Below the pieces are notes generated by a model. That model was not told the origin of the DNA. It saw only the letters and a program-made list of their open reading frames with translations, and did not search any database. This document shows, piece after piece, positions 14,619 to 21,038 of a stretch of DNA of 21,038 bases. This DNA comes from Chloroflexota bacterium. GTDB lineage: Bacteria; Chloroflexota; Anaerolineae; JACRMK01. The stretch covers positions 1-21,038 of the forward strand of contig JACQEC010000133.1 of NCBI GenBank assembly GCA_016200765.1. The letters are read 5' to 3'. How positions within the stretch are numbered: the first letter of the stretch is position 1; the number at the start of each line of letters is the position of its first letter. The position numbers were made by a program, and so were the translations under genes.

Positions 14619-16163
14619 ATGCACATTGGCATTGACGTCGGGAGCACCAACACAGACGCCGTTTTGATGAAAGGCACACAGGTCGTGAGCTGGTACAAGA
14701 CGCCGACCACACACGACGTGACCTCGGGTATTACGAGCGCGCTGACCAACCTGCTGGCGCAGTCCGGCGCCAAGCCATCCCAGGTCAATGCCGTGATGAT
14801 CGGCACAACCCATTTTACGAACGCCGTGGTTGAGCGGCGCCGCCTGAGCCAGGCAGCCTGCATCCGGCTTGGCCTGCCGGCCACTGCGGCCCTGCCGCCG
14901 ATGATCGACTGGCCGCCCGACCTGCGCGAGACGATTGGCAATCACTGGTACCTGGCACATGGCGGCCACGAGTTCGACGGGCGCGTGATCATGCCGTTCG
15001 ACGAGCAGGAGATTCGCGGAATCGCGCGCCAGATCCGCGCGAAGGGCGTGGATTCAATTGCGATTTCAGCCGTTTTCTCGCCGGTTGATCAAGCGCACGA
15101 GCATCGCGCCGCGCAGATCGTCGCCGAGGAAATTCCCGGCGCTGATCTTTCCATCTCTTCGGAGATCGGGCGCATCGGCTTGCTGGAGCGCGAGAACGCG
15201 GCGATCATGAACGCTTGCCTGCGCGATCTGGCCAAGGCGATTGTCAACTCGTTCCGACAGTCGCTGAAAGAAATGCAGATTGATGCGCCGTTCTACATCA
15301 GCCAGAACGATGGGACGCTGATGAGCGCGGACTATGCCGAGAAGTACCCGGTCTTCACCTTTGCCTCGGGGCCGACGAACTCGATGCGCGGTGCGGCGTT
15401 CCTCTCCGGCGTGAAGGAAGCGATGGTCGTCGATATCGGCGGCACCACCTCCGATGTTGGCATGCTGGTGCATGGCTTCCCGCGCGAGGCATCGCTGGCC
15501 GTGCAGGTCGGCGGCGTGCGCACGAACTTCCGCATGCCCGATGTCTACTCGTTTGGACTGGGCGGCGGGAGCCTGGTGCGGCGCGACCCGCTCTTGATCG
15601 GACCGCAGAGCGTCGGCTACGAGTTGACGAGCAAAGCGCTGATCTTTGGCGGCGACGTGCTGACGACCAGCGACATCGCGGTAGCTGCGGGCGTGGCCGA
15701 TTTCGGCGACAAACAGCGCGTGGCCGGTCTTGACCCGGCGTTCGTACAGGACGCGCTCGACCGGATACAGACGATGGTCGCAGAAGCGGTTGACCGCATG
15801 AAGACGAGCGCAGCGCCGATCCCCGTCATCCTGGTCGGCGGCGGCAGCGTGCTGATCTCCAAACCGGTGCAGGGCGCGTCGGAGGTGATCAAGCCTGAGA
15901 ACTACGCCGTGGCTAATGCGATCGGTGCGGCCATTGCGCAGGTGGGCGGCGAAACCGACCGCGTCTTTTCGCTCGAGAAACTGACGCGCGACCAAGCGCT
16001 CGACCAGGCGAAACAAGAAGCGATCGAAAAGGTGCTGGCGGCCGGAGCCGAGCCGGGCAGCGTGCAGATCGTGGAGGTGGAGGAAGTGCCGCTGGCATAC
16101 CTGCCGAGCAGCGCAATTCGCATGCACGTCAAGGCCATCGGAGACCTGAGAATAGAAGGTTAG
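14619..16163 (+). CDS. Hydantoinase/oxoprolinase-family protein, HyuA-like ATPase
   Basis: This 514-residue protein has the actin-like ATPase fold of the HyuA/5-oxoprolinase A family. The N-terminal phosphate loop is IGIDVGSTNTDAV (3-15), typical of Hydant_A_N, and the second one is VVDIGGTTSDVGM from residue 270, followed by SFGLGGGSLVR. The family opens cyclic amides such as hydantoin or 5-oxoproline with ATP. It is shorter than classical HyuA (about 680-700 residues), lacking the long C-terminal extension, and there is no HyuB gene in the window. It sits between two DUF917 genes (16 and 24 bp gaps), so its working partner is more likely DUF917 than HyuB. ATG 14619 follows CAGGAG by 9 bp. 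Cytosolic. The exact ring substrate is unknown. Confidence 0.88.
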   Translation: MHIGIDVGSTNTDAVLMKGTQVVSWYKTPTTHDVTSGITSALTNLLAQSGAKPSQVNAVMIGTTHFTNAVVERRRLSQAACIRLGLPATAALPPMIDWPPDLRETIGNHWYLAHGGHEFDGRVIMPFDEQEIRGIARQIRAKGVDSIAISAVFSPVDQAHEHRAAQIVAEEIPGADLSISSEIGRIGLLERENAAIMNACLRDLAKAIVNSFRQSLKEMQIDAPFYISQNDGTLMSADYAEKYPVFTFASGPTNSMRGAAFLSGVKEAMVVDIGGTTSDVGMLVHGFPREASLAVQVGGVRTNFRMPDVYSFGLGGGSLVRRDPLLIGPQSVGYELTSKALIFGGDVLTTSDIAVAAGVADFGDKQRVAGLDPAFVQDALDRIQTMVAEAVDRMKTSAAPIPVILVGGGSVLISKPVQGASEVIKPENYAVANAIGAAIAQVGGETDRVFSLEKLTRDQALDQAKQEAIEKVLAAGAEPGSVQIVEVEEVPLAYLPSSAIRMHVKAIGDLRIEG

Positions 16164-16187
16164 CAGGGCATACCAGAAGAGGTTGGC

Positions 16188-17273
16188 ATGAGAGAATTGC
16201 GCGCGCAGAATATTCGGGACATCGCGCTGGGCGCGGCCGTGCTGGGCACCGGCGGCGGCGGCGATCCCTACATCGGGATGCTGATGGCCATCCAGGCGAT
16301 CGAAGAGTACGGCCCCATCCATTTGTACTCGCTCGACGAGATTGCCGACGACAGCCTGATCGTCCCGTCGGCGATGATGGGCGCGCCGACCGTCATCGTG
16401 GAAAAGCTGCCGAAGGGCGATGAAACCATTGCGGCGTTCCAGTCGCTGGAGCGCTATCTGGGCCACAAGATTGACTACACCATGCCGATCGAGGCGGGCG
16501 GCATGAACTCGATCATGCCACTGACCGTGGCCGCGCGCCTGATGCTGCCGGTGGTTGACTGCGACGGCATGGGCAGGGCCTTCCCCGAAATACAGATGGT
16601 CACGCAAACCCTCTATGGCATTTCGTCGACGCCGTTTGCGATGGCCGATGAGAAAGGCAACAGCGCGCTGCTGACCACGACTGACAATCGCTGGACCGAA
16701 ACATTTGCACGCACGCTCACCGTCGACATGGGCTGCACCGCCTTTATCGCCTGTTACGCGACCAGGGGCCAGTTATTGAAACAAGCGGCCGTGGCGGGCA
16801 CGCTTAGCTTTGCCGAACAGATCGGGCGGACGATCCGCGAGACGCAGGCCGCGCACGGCGATGCGATTGAAGCCGTGCGCGAACTGACGCACGGCTTCCG
16901 AATTTTCCAGGGCAAGGTGATCGATATCCAGCGGCGCACGGTCGCGGGTTTTGCACGCGGCGAAGCGGTACTGGAGGGCACGCATGCGGACAGCGGTCAC
17001 GAGCTGCGCGTCCAATTCCAGAACGAGCACCTGGTGGCCATGCGCGATGGCGAAGTGGTCATGTCAGTCCCAGACCTGATCACGATGCTCGACCAGGAAA
17101 AAGGCGAACCGGTCACGACCGAGGGGCTGCGCTACGGCTTCCGCGTGGTGGTGCTGGGCATCCCGTGTGATGCGAAATGGCGAACGCCGGCCGGACTCAA
17201 GCTGGTCGGACCGCGCTATTTCGGCTATGCGATCGACTATGTGCCGGTAGAGCAACGATTCCGGAGCGAATAG
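16188..17273 (+). CDS. DUF917 / S-Me-THD domain protein (subfamily 2), second copy
   Basis: This 361-residue protein is the second member of the subfamily found at 13493-14602. It shows LGTGGGG at 19-25, MMGAPTVIVEKL, the acidic motif DCDGMGRAFPEIQM from Asp124 (Cys replaces Gly after the first Asp), FRIFQGKVIDIQRRTVAGFARG near residue 240, and the ending GPRYFGYAIDYVPVE. ATG 16188 is preceded by GAAGAGG. Its spacing of 24 bp to the HyuA-like gene and 8 bp to the small gene that follows places it in the same transcript. The two copies could be a heteromer or could act on successive or differently substituted rings; the sequence does not decide. Confidence 0.88.
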   Translation: MRELRAQNIRDIALGAAVLGTGGGGDPYIGMLMAIQAIEEYGPIHLYSLDEIADDSLIVPSAMMGAPTVIVEKLPKGDETIAAFQSLERYLGHKIDYTMPIEAGGMNSIMPLTVAARLMLPVVDCDGMGRAFPEIQMVTQTLYGISSTPFAMADEKGNSALLTTTDNRWTETFARTLTVDMGCTAFIACYATRGQLLKQAAVAGTLSFAEQIGRTIRETQAAHGDAIEAVRELTHGFRIFQGKVIDIQRRTVAGFARGEAVLEGTHADSGHELRVQFQNEHLVAMRDGEVVMSVPDLITMLDQEKGEPVTTEGLRYGFRVVVLGIPCDAKWRTPAGLKLVGPRYFGYAIDYVPVEQRFRSE

Positions 17274-17281
17274 GGGCTGGT

Positions 17282-17605
17282 ATGCCTGAAAAGCTGGTGC
17301 TGACTGAAGATGAGGCGTTGGAACTGTTGTCATTTCTGGTGATGGCCGCGCGGACGATGGTAGGCGAGCCCAACGAATATGCCCCGTTGCGTTTGCTAAC
17401 CGCGGCCGGGCGTCTGAGCGATTTCATCGTGGAGCGCGTGACGCCGGAGACCAGAGTGCTTTTGAGCGGCCCGCTGAAGCAAATACCGCAAACGGCGACC
17501 CGCATGGCCGATGCGGACGGCTATGCGAAGCAGCTCGATGCTGTCTGCGCTGCGGTCGCTCAACATCTGGTCCGGCATTTCGGTCTTGAGCGAGGCATCC
17601 GATGA
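17282..17605 (+). CDS. Small protein, DUF6092-like
   Basis: This 107-residue, largely helical protein has EALELLSFLVMAARTMVGEP followed by YAPLRLLTAAGRL, a pattern I associate with DUF6092 proteins, whose function is unknown. There is no signal peptide, membrane segment or cysteine-metal motif. ATG 17282 follows GGGG by a few bases; a longer open frame begins inside the DUF917 gene, but only the part from 17282 resembles the family. Its stop overlaps the start of the nitroreductase gene (ATGA), so the two are translationally coupled and probably act together, perhaps with the small protein as a partner or adaptor of the flavoenzyme. That role is inference. Confidence 0.72.
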   Translation: MPEKLVLTEDEALELLSFLVMAARTMVGEPNEYAPLRLLTAAGRLSDFIVERVTPETRVLLSGPLKQIPQTATRMADADGYAKQLDAVCAAVAQHLVRHFGLERGIR

Positions 17606-18189
17606 GTTCTAATCCAGTGCTTGAGGCCATTCGGACGCGTCGTGTCGTCCGAGCGTTAACTGACGAGCCGGTCGGGCGCGCACAGTTGGAAGATATTTTG
17701 AAAGCCGGGCGCTGGGCGCCGAGCGGAGGCAACCGTCGCCTGCACCGCTATGTAGCCGTGCATGATCCGTTGACGCTGCGCCTGCTGCGTATGGTCTCGC
17801 CGGGGATGCTGCAAAAACCGCAAGCTATCGTCTTGATCTGTATAGACTGGCAGCGTGTCGGCGCTTATGGCCTGTCGTCGACCAGCACAGGCCTTTATGT
17901 CGACGTAGGCACCGCCGCGCAGACGATGCTACTCGCGGCCCATTCGCTGGGCCTGGCTTCAGGTATCGTGACCTCATTTCCGAAGGCTGGCGTGCGAGCG
18001 GTGCTGAATTTGCCGGCACAGCTTAGTCCGGAGTTATTTGTCTGTCTGGGCCATGCTGCGCCCGGCGGCCCTGCGCCTATGCGTACCTGGGGCAAGATCA
18101 CCTGGCAAAGCTTGGTCGATTGGGAGCGCTTCCCGGGGACGCCTTCAGCCGCGCCGGAGCCGGCGCAAGCCGAGTCAGAACGATTGTGA
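17602..18189 (+). CDS. Nitroreductase-family FMN oxidoreductase
   Basis: This 195-residue flavoprotein has the family layout. The N-terminal helix VLEAIRTRRVVRALTDEPV carries the phosphate-binding arginines, followed by GRWAPSGGNRR (about 37-47), then DVGTAAQTMLLAAHSLGLASG in the middle, which lines the flavin and dimer interface, and a C-terminal ELFVCLGHAAP strand. The family uses NAD(P)H to reduce nitro groups, quinones, enones or dehydroamino acids, or works as an oxidase. ATG 17602 overlaps the previous stop by 4 bp. As the last gene of the + strand series, it may perform a redox step on the ring compound handled by the DUF917/HyuA enzymes. The C-terminal tail (SAAPEPAQAESE) is low-complexity and probably disordered. 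Confidence 0.85.
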   Translation: MSSNPVLEAIRTRRVVRALTDEPVGRAQLEDILKAGRWAPSGGNRRLHRYVAVHDPLTLRLLRMVSPGMLQKPQAIVLICIDWQRVGAYGLSSTSTGLYVDVGTAAQTMLLAAHSLGLASGIVTSFPKAGVRAVLNLPAQLSPELFVCLGHAAPGGPAPMRTWGKITWQSLVDWERFPGTPSAAPEPAQAESERL

Positions 18190-18616
18190 AGACCGGTCGA
18201 ATCCACCCGATGTGACGATGTAACCGGCAGCTCGGATCGATGCTGAATTGTAGAAAGATCACGCGATCGATTGCCGTGTGGATACGATGCGATAGGTCGT
18301 AAGATCACAGATTGGAGTTCTGTCGAGCAAGTTTCAAGCAGTGAGGTGCAACCAGCAGGTATTTAAAGTCCGTTTTAAGCCCTGACTCTCCCATCTTCTC
18401 AGACATGATTTGGGATATCCTCACCGAAACATAAACGGCCATTGTTACAATGGCCGTTCGTACTTTGGAACGTTAAACAAGCGGAGTCGATGGAAATACC
18501 CTCCTTACTATGTCATCAGTTAGGCTGCTGCCCGCCAGCACGAAGGCGGGTTGGGCGTGTGCCGATGCTCCGTGAGAGGATGACACCCTCGGATCGCTGA
18601 TCAGCCTGCCAGGGGG
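18190..18616. other. Convergent intergenic region
   Basis: The 427 bp between two gene ends hold no gene I can support. The clear element is the 11-bp perfect hairpin at 18434-18458. A weaker hairpin, CCCGCC (18531-18536) with GGCGGG (18545-18550), lies nearer the comEC end. The rest is plain sequence, with some A/T-rich stretches near 18355-18380. Confidence 0.6.
18434..18458 (-). terminator. Intrinsic terminator of comEC, possibly bidirectional
   Basis: AACGGCCATTG (18434-18444) pairs perfectly over 11 bp with CAATGGCCGTT (18448-18458) around a three-base loop. Read on the - strand it is followed by TTTATGTTT, a fair U-rich tail, which fits termination of comEC about 160 nt after its stop. 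On the + strand the tail is TTCGTACTTTGG, weaker, so it may also stop the nitroreductase transcript less efficiently. Confidence 0.65.
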
Positions 18617-21025
18617 TCACCGCTGGGCTGATCGCCGTGTTTCAATTCGGAACTGCTGCCCATCACTGACCCATTCGACCGTGCCGTCCACATCCGTACT
18701 ATACGTCACAATCCCTCGTTGCCATAACCAATCTGACAATTCCGGGTTCGCATTCTCACCTCCGCCTTTCGCGCGAGCTGAGCTGATGACCAACTGAGGG
18801 GATAAGGCCTCTATGAGGTTGACCGGCAACGGCTGCAGCGGCTTGGCCTCTGCATAATATCCAAGCCTCAGACCGACGACGTGCTGTTGAGGGATGGGTG
18901 CCTGCGCGCGATCGAGATCGAAATAGAAGCTGGACTGACCGTAGTCCAAACGGAGCGCCAGCCCCTCGCGCTCATCGCCGACCTGGGCCACCGTCAGCAG
19001 CGTGCCATCGCCCAGATCGAATGCTAGGCCCTCCACCGCTTGGGCCACCGGGATTCGTTGCTGCGCAATCAACTGATTCCACCGCTCAATCGCCGTCGCG
19101 CGTCGGGTCACGGGTGGCGCTACGATCTGAGCAACGTGGTAACGTTCGAGCACCGCGATGAGCCCTGTCAGCTTATCCTCGACCGCGCGATTCAGCACTA
19201 CGAGCGCAACCTCGCGTGAGTAGAATGGAAGTTGTCGCCCAATTGCATCGTTCAAATTGTTGGGGCTTGGGCCCCCATCCAGAACGACCAACCGTCCACT
19301 CGGCGTTTTGACCAGAGTCGCCTCACCACCGCGCACGCTAACGAAGGTAAGGTGTAATAATCCATCGGGCTGCGAAAGGGCGGCAAGGCCCAGCAACAGC
19401 CCCGCGAAGGCGACAGGCATCAAGGGCCAAAGTCTGGGTTGCCGGGGTTTGGATGGGCGGGCGACTTGAGGCGGCCGCTCTTTTTGTAACCAATAGACGG
19501 TGAACGCCACCAGTACGATGACATACAGCACGACAACCGCCAGAGGGACGGCATCGGTCTCGAGCGCCGCAAAGGGAAGGGCCGCGGCCCCTTCGACCAC
19601 CCCCGTCGTCCAGGCCAGGAACGGCCAGGCGAGCCAGCCCATCGCCTGCCCCAGCGCGGGCGAGATCATCCCGCCCAACACCACCAGCAAGCCGGTGCCC
19701 ATGATGGCCGGCTGTGCGGGTAGAACAAGGGCATTGACCAGTAGGCTAAGCCAGGCGACCGTATGAAAGTTATAGACGATAATGGGCAGGGTCGCCACCG
19801 TCGCCGCGAGGCCAGTCGCTCCATCACTCAAGCCGAGCCCCAGCACATACCGCCCGCTATCTGATTGAACGCGCCGCTCTACCCATCCACTCAATCGCTG
19901 GTCGAGCCTTGTGGCGAGCAGAATGATCGCCAAGGTTGCCGCAAACGAGAGCTGAAAACTGATGCTCCAGAGCACATACGGCGAATGCAGGGCCATCACG
20001 TCGGCGGAGAGGATCAGCGCATCGAGCGCGTACGCGCGCCGCCCGAAAACGGGGCCGAGTAACAGGCAGACCGCCATGATGCCCGCGCGGGTGACCGAGG
20101 CGCTGGCGCCGACGAGAACGACGTACAAAATGATGCCGAGTGTCACGAGCGCCCACGCGTGGCGTTTCCGCACGATCAGCCGGGCCAGCACGAAAAAGAA
20201 GCCCGCGGCGATGGCGATATTGTAGCCCGACAGCGCGAGGATATGCGTGGTGCCGGTCCGGTTGAAGGCCTCGCGGGTCTGATCCGGAAGATCGCGATCA
20301 ATGCCCAGCAGAACCCCCGTCAGCAGTGAGGCCTGCGGCTCGGGCAGGCTCTGGCTGATCGTCGCGTGCGCGCGGTCGCGGAGGGTGAAGAGCCAGGCCC
20401 AAAGCGGATTGCCCTGACCGCTGCCGATCAACCGGCTGCGCGGGTGATCGAGCAGCGAGTAGATGCCCTGCTGGGCCAGGTAGGCCCGATACGAGAAATC
20501 GGTCAGTTCGGGAGGCGTACGGAGCGCGCCGGTCAACTCGACTTGATCGCCGTAGTGGTAATCGGCAGTGCGCGGCAAGTGGACGAGCACCGTGCCTTCG
20601 ATCATCAGCCAATCACACGCGGGGGCACAGCGATCGGCGCCCACATGCAGGCGGGTGACCTCAACCCGCAGGTCTGTCGAACGGTCCCGCACATCCGGTG
20701 GACTGGCGACCACCCCTTGTAACGTCACCGGTCCGCTATCGTGATAGCGCGTCAAGGCGGCCCGTTGAGTCGTGAAAGCGGCTTGATAGCGAACCAATCC
20801 AAGCAGAAAGCAGAGGCCACAGAGGAACAGCGTCACGCCGCGCCGATCACGCCACAGCCATAAAGCGGCGAGCGGCACCAGGCTGAAAAGCAGAAGGAAC
20901 TCGGGCGGCCAAACCACCTGCAGGAGGCCGGCCACCGCCAGGCCCGACAAAAACGTCAGCGAAGCAGACCAGAGGGGAGGGATGGCGAAAGGCGCGGATG
21001 ATCTTGGATCCGGTGCGCTCTGCAC
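18617..21025 (-). CDS. comEC: ComEC/Rec2-family DNA uptake channel with degenerate hydrolase domain
   Basis: This 802-residue inner-membrane protein would carry single-stranded DNA into the cell during natural transformation. Residues about 15-85 hold the first membrane helices, about 90-200 the DUF4131/OB-like external domain, and about 230-510 the competence domain with THILALSGYNIAI (259-272). The C-terminal part from about 557 aligns with the metallo-beta-lactamase-like domain, but its motifs are lost: the usual DVGQGD is SVRGGE (563-568), and the HxHxDH metal site is replaced by NRAVEDKLTGL (612-622), although LDGG (582-585) remains. The start is GTG 21025 with GAGGT 7 bp upstream; the frame stays open to the window edge, so an earlier start cannot be excluded. 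The gene is convergent with, and unrelated to, the catabolic locus. Confidence 0.88.
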   Translation of the reverse strand: MQSAPDPRSSAPFAIPPLWSASLTFLSGLAVAGLLQVVWPPEFLLLFSLVPLAALWLWRDRRGVTLFLCGLCFLLGLVRYQAAFTTQRAALTRYHDSGPVTLQGVVASPPDVRDRSTDLRVEVTRLHVGADRCAPACDWLMIEGTVLVHLPRTADYHYGDQVELTGALRTPPELTDFSYRAYLAQQGIYSLLDHPRSRLIGSGQGNPLWAWLFTLRDRAHATISQSLPEPQASLLTGVLLGIDRDLPDQTREAFNRTGTTHILALSGYNIAIAAGFFFVLARLIVRKRHAWALVTLGIILYVVLVGASASVTRAGIMAVCLLLGPVFGRRAYALDALILSADVMALHSPYVLWSISFQLSFAATLAIILLATRLDQRLSGWVERRVQSDSGRYVLGLGLSDGATGLAATVATLPIIVYNFHTVAWLSLLVNALVLPAQPAIMGTGLLVVLGGMISPALGQAMGWLAWPFLAWTTGVVEGAAALPFAALETDAVPLAVVVLYVIVLVAFTVYWLQKERPPQVARPSKPRQPRLWPLMPVAFAGLLLGLAALSQPDGLLHLTFVSVRGGEATLVKTPSGRLVVLDGGPSPNNLNDAIGRQLPFYSREVALVVLNRAVEDKLTGLIAVLERYHVAQIVAPPVTRRATAIERWNQLIAQQRIPVAQAVEGLAFDLGDGTLLTVAQVGDEREGLALRLDYGQSSFYFDLDRAQAPIPQQHVVGLRLGYYAEAKPLQPLPVNLIEALSPQLVISSARAKGGGENANPELSDWLWQRGIVTYSTDVDGTVEWVSDGQQFRIETRRSAQR

Positions 21026-21038
21026 GGGATTGACCTCG

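Noticed and set aside
18254..18312. Two AAGATCAC direct repeats in the convergent gap
   Set aside because: Eight bases only, with no extension or symmetry; expected by chance.
18531..18550. CCCGCC/GGCGGG hairpin as terminator of comEC
   Set aside because: Short stem without a U-rich tail on either strand; the hairpin at 18434-18458 is much better.
1..21038. CRISPR array, tRNA or rRNA genes
   Set aside because: No regularly spaced direct repeats and no recognisable tRNA or rRNA segments were seen on either strand.

Overview
The window is GC-rich bacterial DNA, most likely from a member of the Chloroflexota. This is inferred from the style of the genes (a Tat-type lipoprotein solute-binding protein with an Ala/Pro/Thr-rich linker, and the ComEC sequence), not from any marker gene. 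Almost the whole window is one catabolic and uptake locus on the + strand (about 426-18189). A convergent comEC gene on the - strand (18617-21025) closes the right side. The left edge carries the tail of what is probably a transposase gene, followed by a repeat-rich intergenic stretch.

Layout. (1) 1-425: transposase-like C-terminus, an imperfect inverted repeat, a REP-like hairpin repeat, then a sigma70-type promoter with a palindromic operator on its start region. (2) 426-1124: GntR/FCD regulator. (3) 1223-5514: a broken DUF917 gene, an intact DUF917 gene, an M19 membrane-type dipeptidase and an M29-like aminopeptidase. (4) 5515-7252: a second copy of the REP-like repeat, a C-terminal DUF917 remnant, an intact DUF917 gene and an N-terminal DUF917 remnant. 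(5) 7191-13413: a strong promoter, a long leader and a complete five-gene dipeptide/oligopeptide-type ABC importer (binding protein, two permeases, two ATPases). (6) 13493-17273: DUF917, a HyuA-like hydantoinase/oxoprolinase-family ATPase, and DUF917. (7) 17282-18189: a DUF6092-like small protein translationally coupled to a nitroreductase-family flavoprotein.

The striking feature is DUF917 (Pfam PF06032, which I recall being renamed S-Me-THD after an S-methyl-thiohydantoin desulfurase). There are four intact copies from two subfamilies and three degraded copies within 16 kb. Together with a HyuA-like ATPase, two peptidases and a peptide importer, they suggest a pathway that imports a small peptide-like or (thio)hydantoin-like compound, opens or desulfurises its ring, and hydrolyses the product. 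The substrate cannot be read from the sequence. The copy pattern (tandem duplicates, truncations and junctions next to repeats) shows the locus has expanded and partly decayed.
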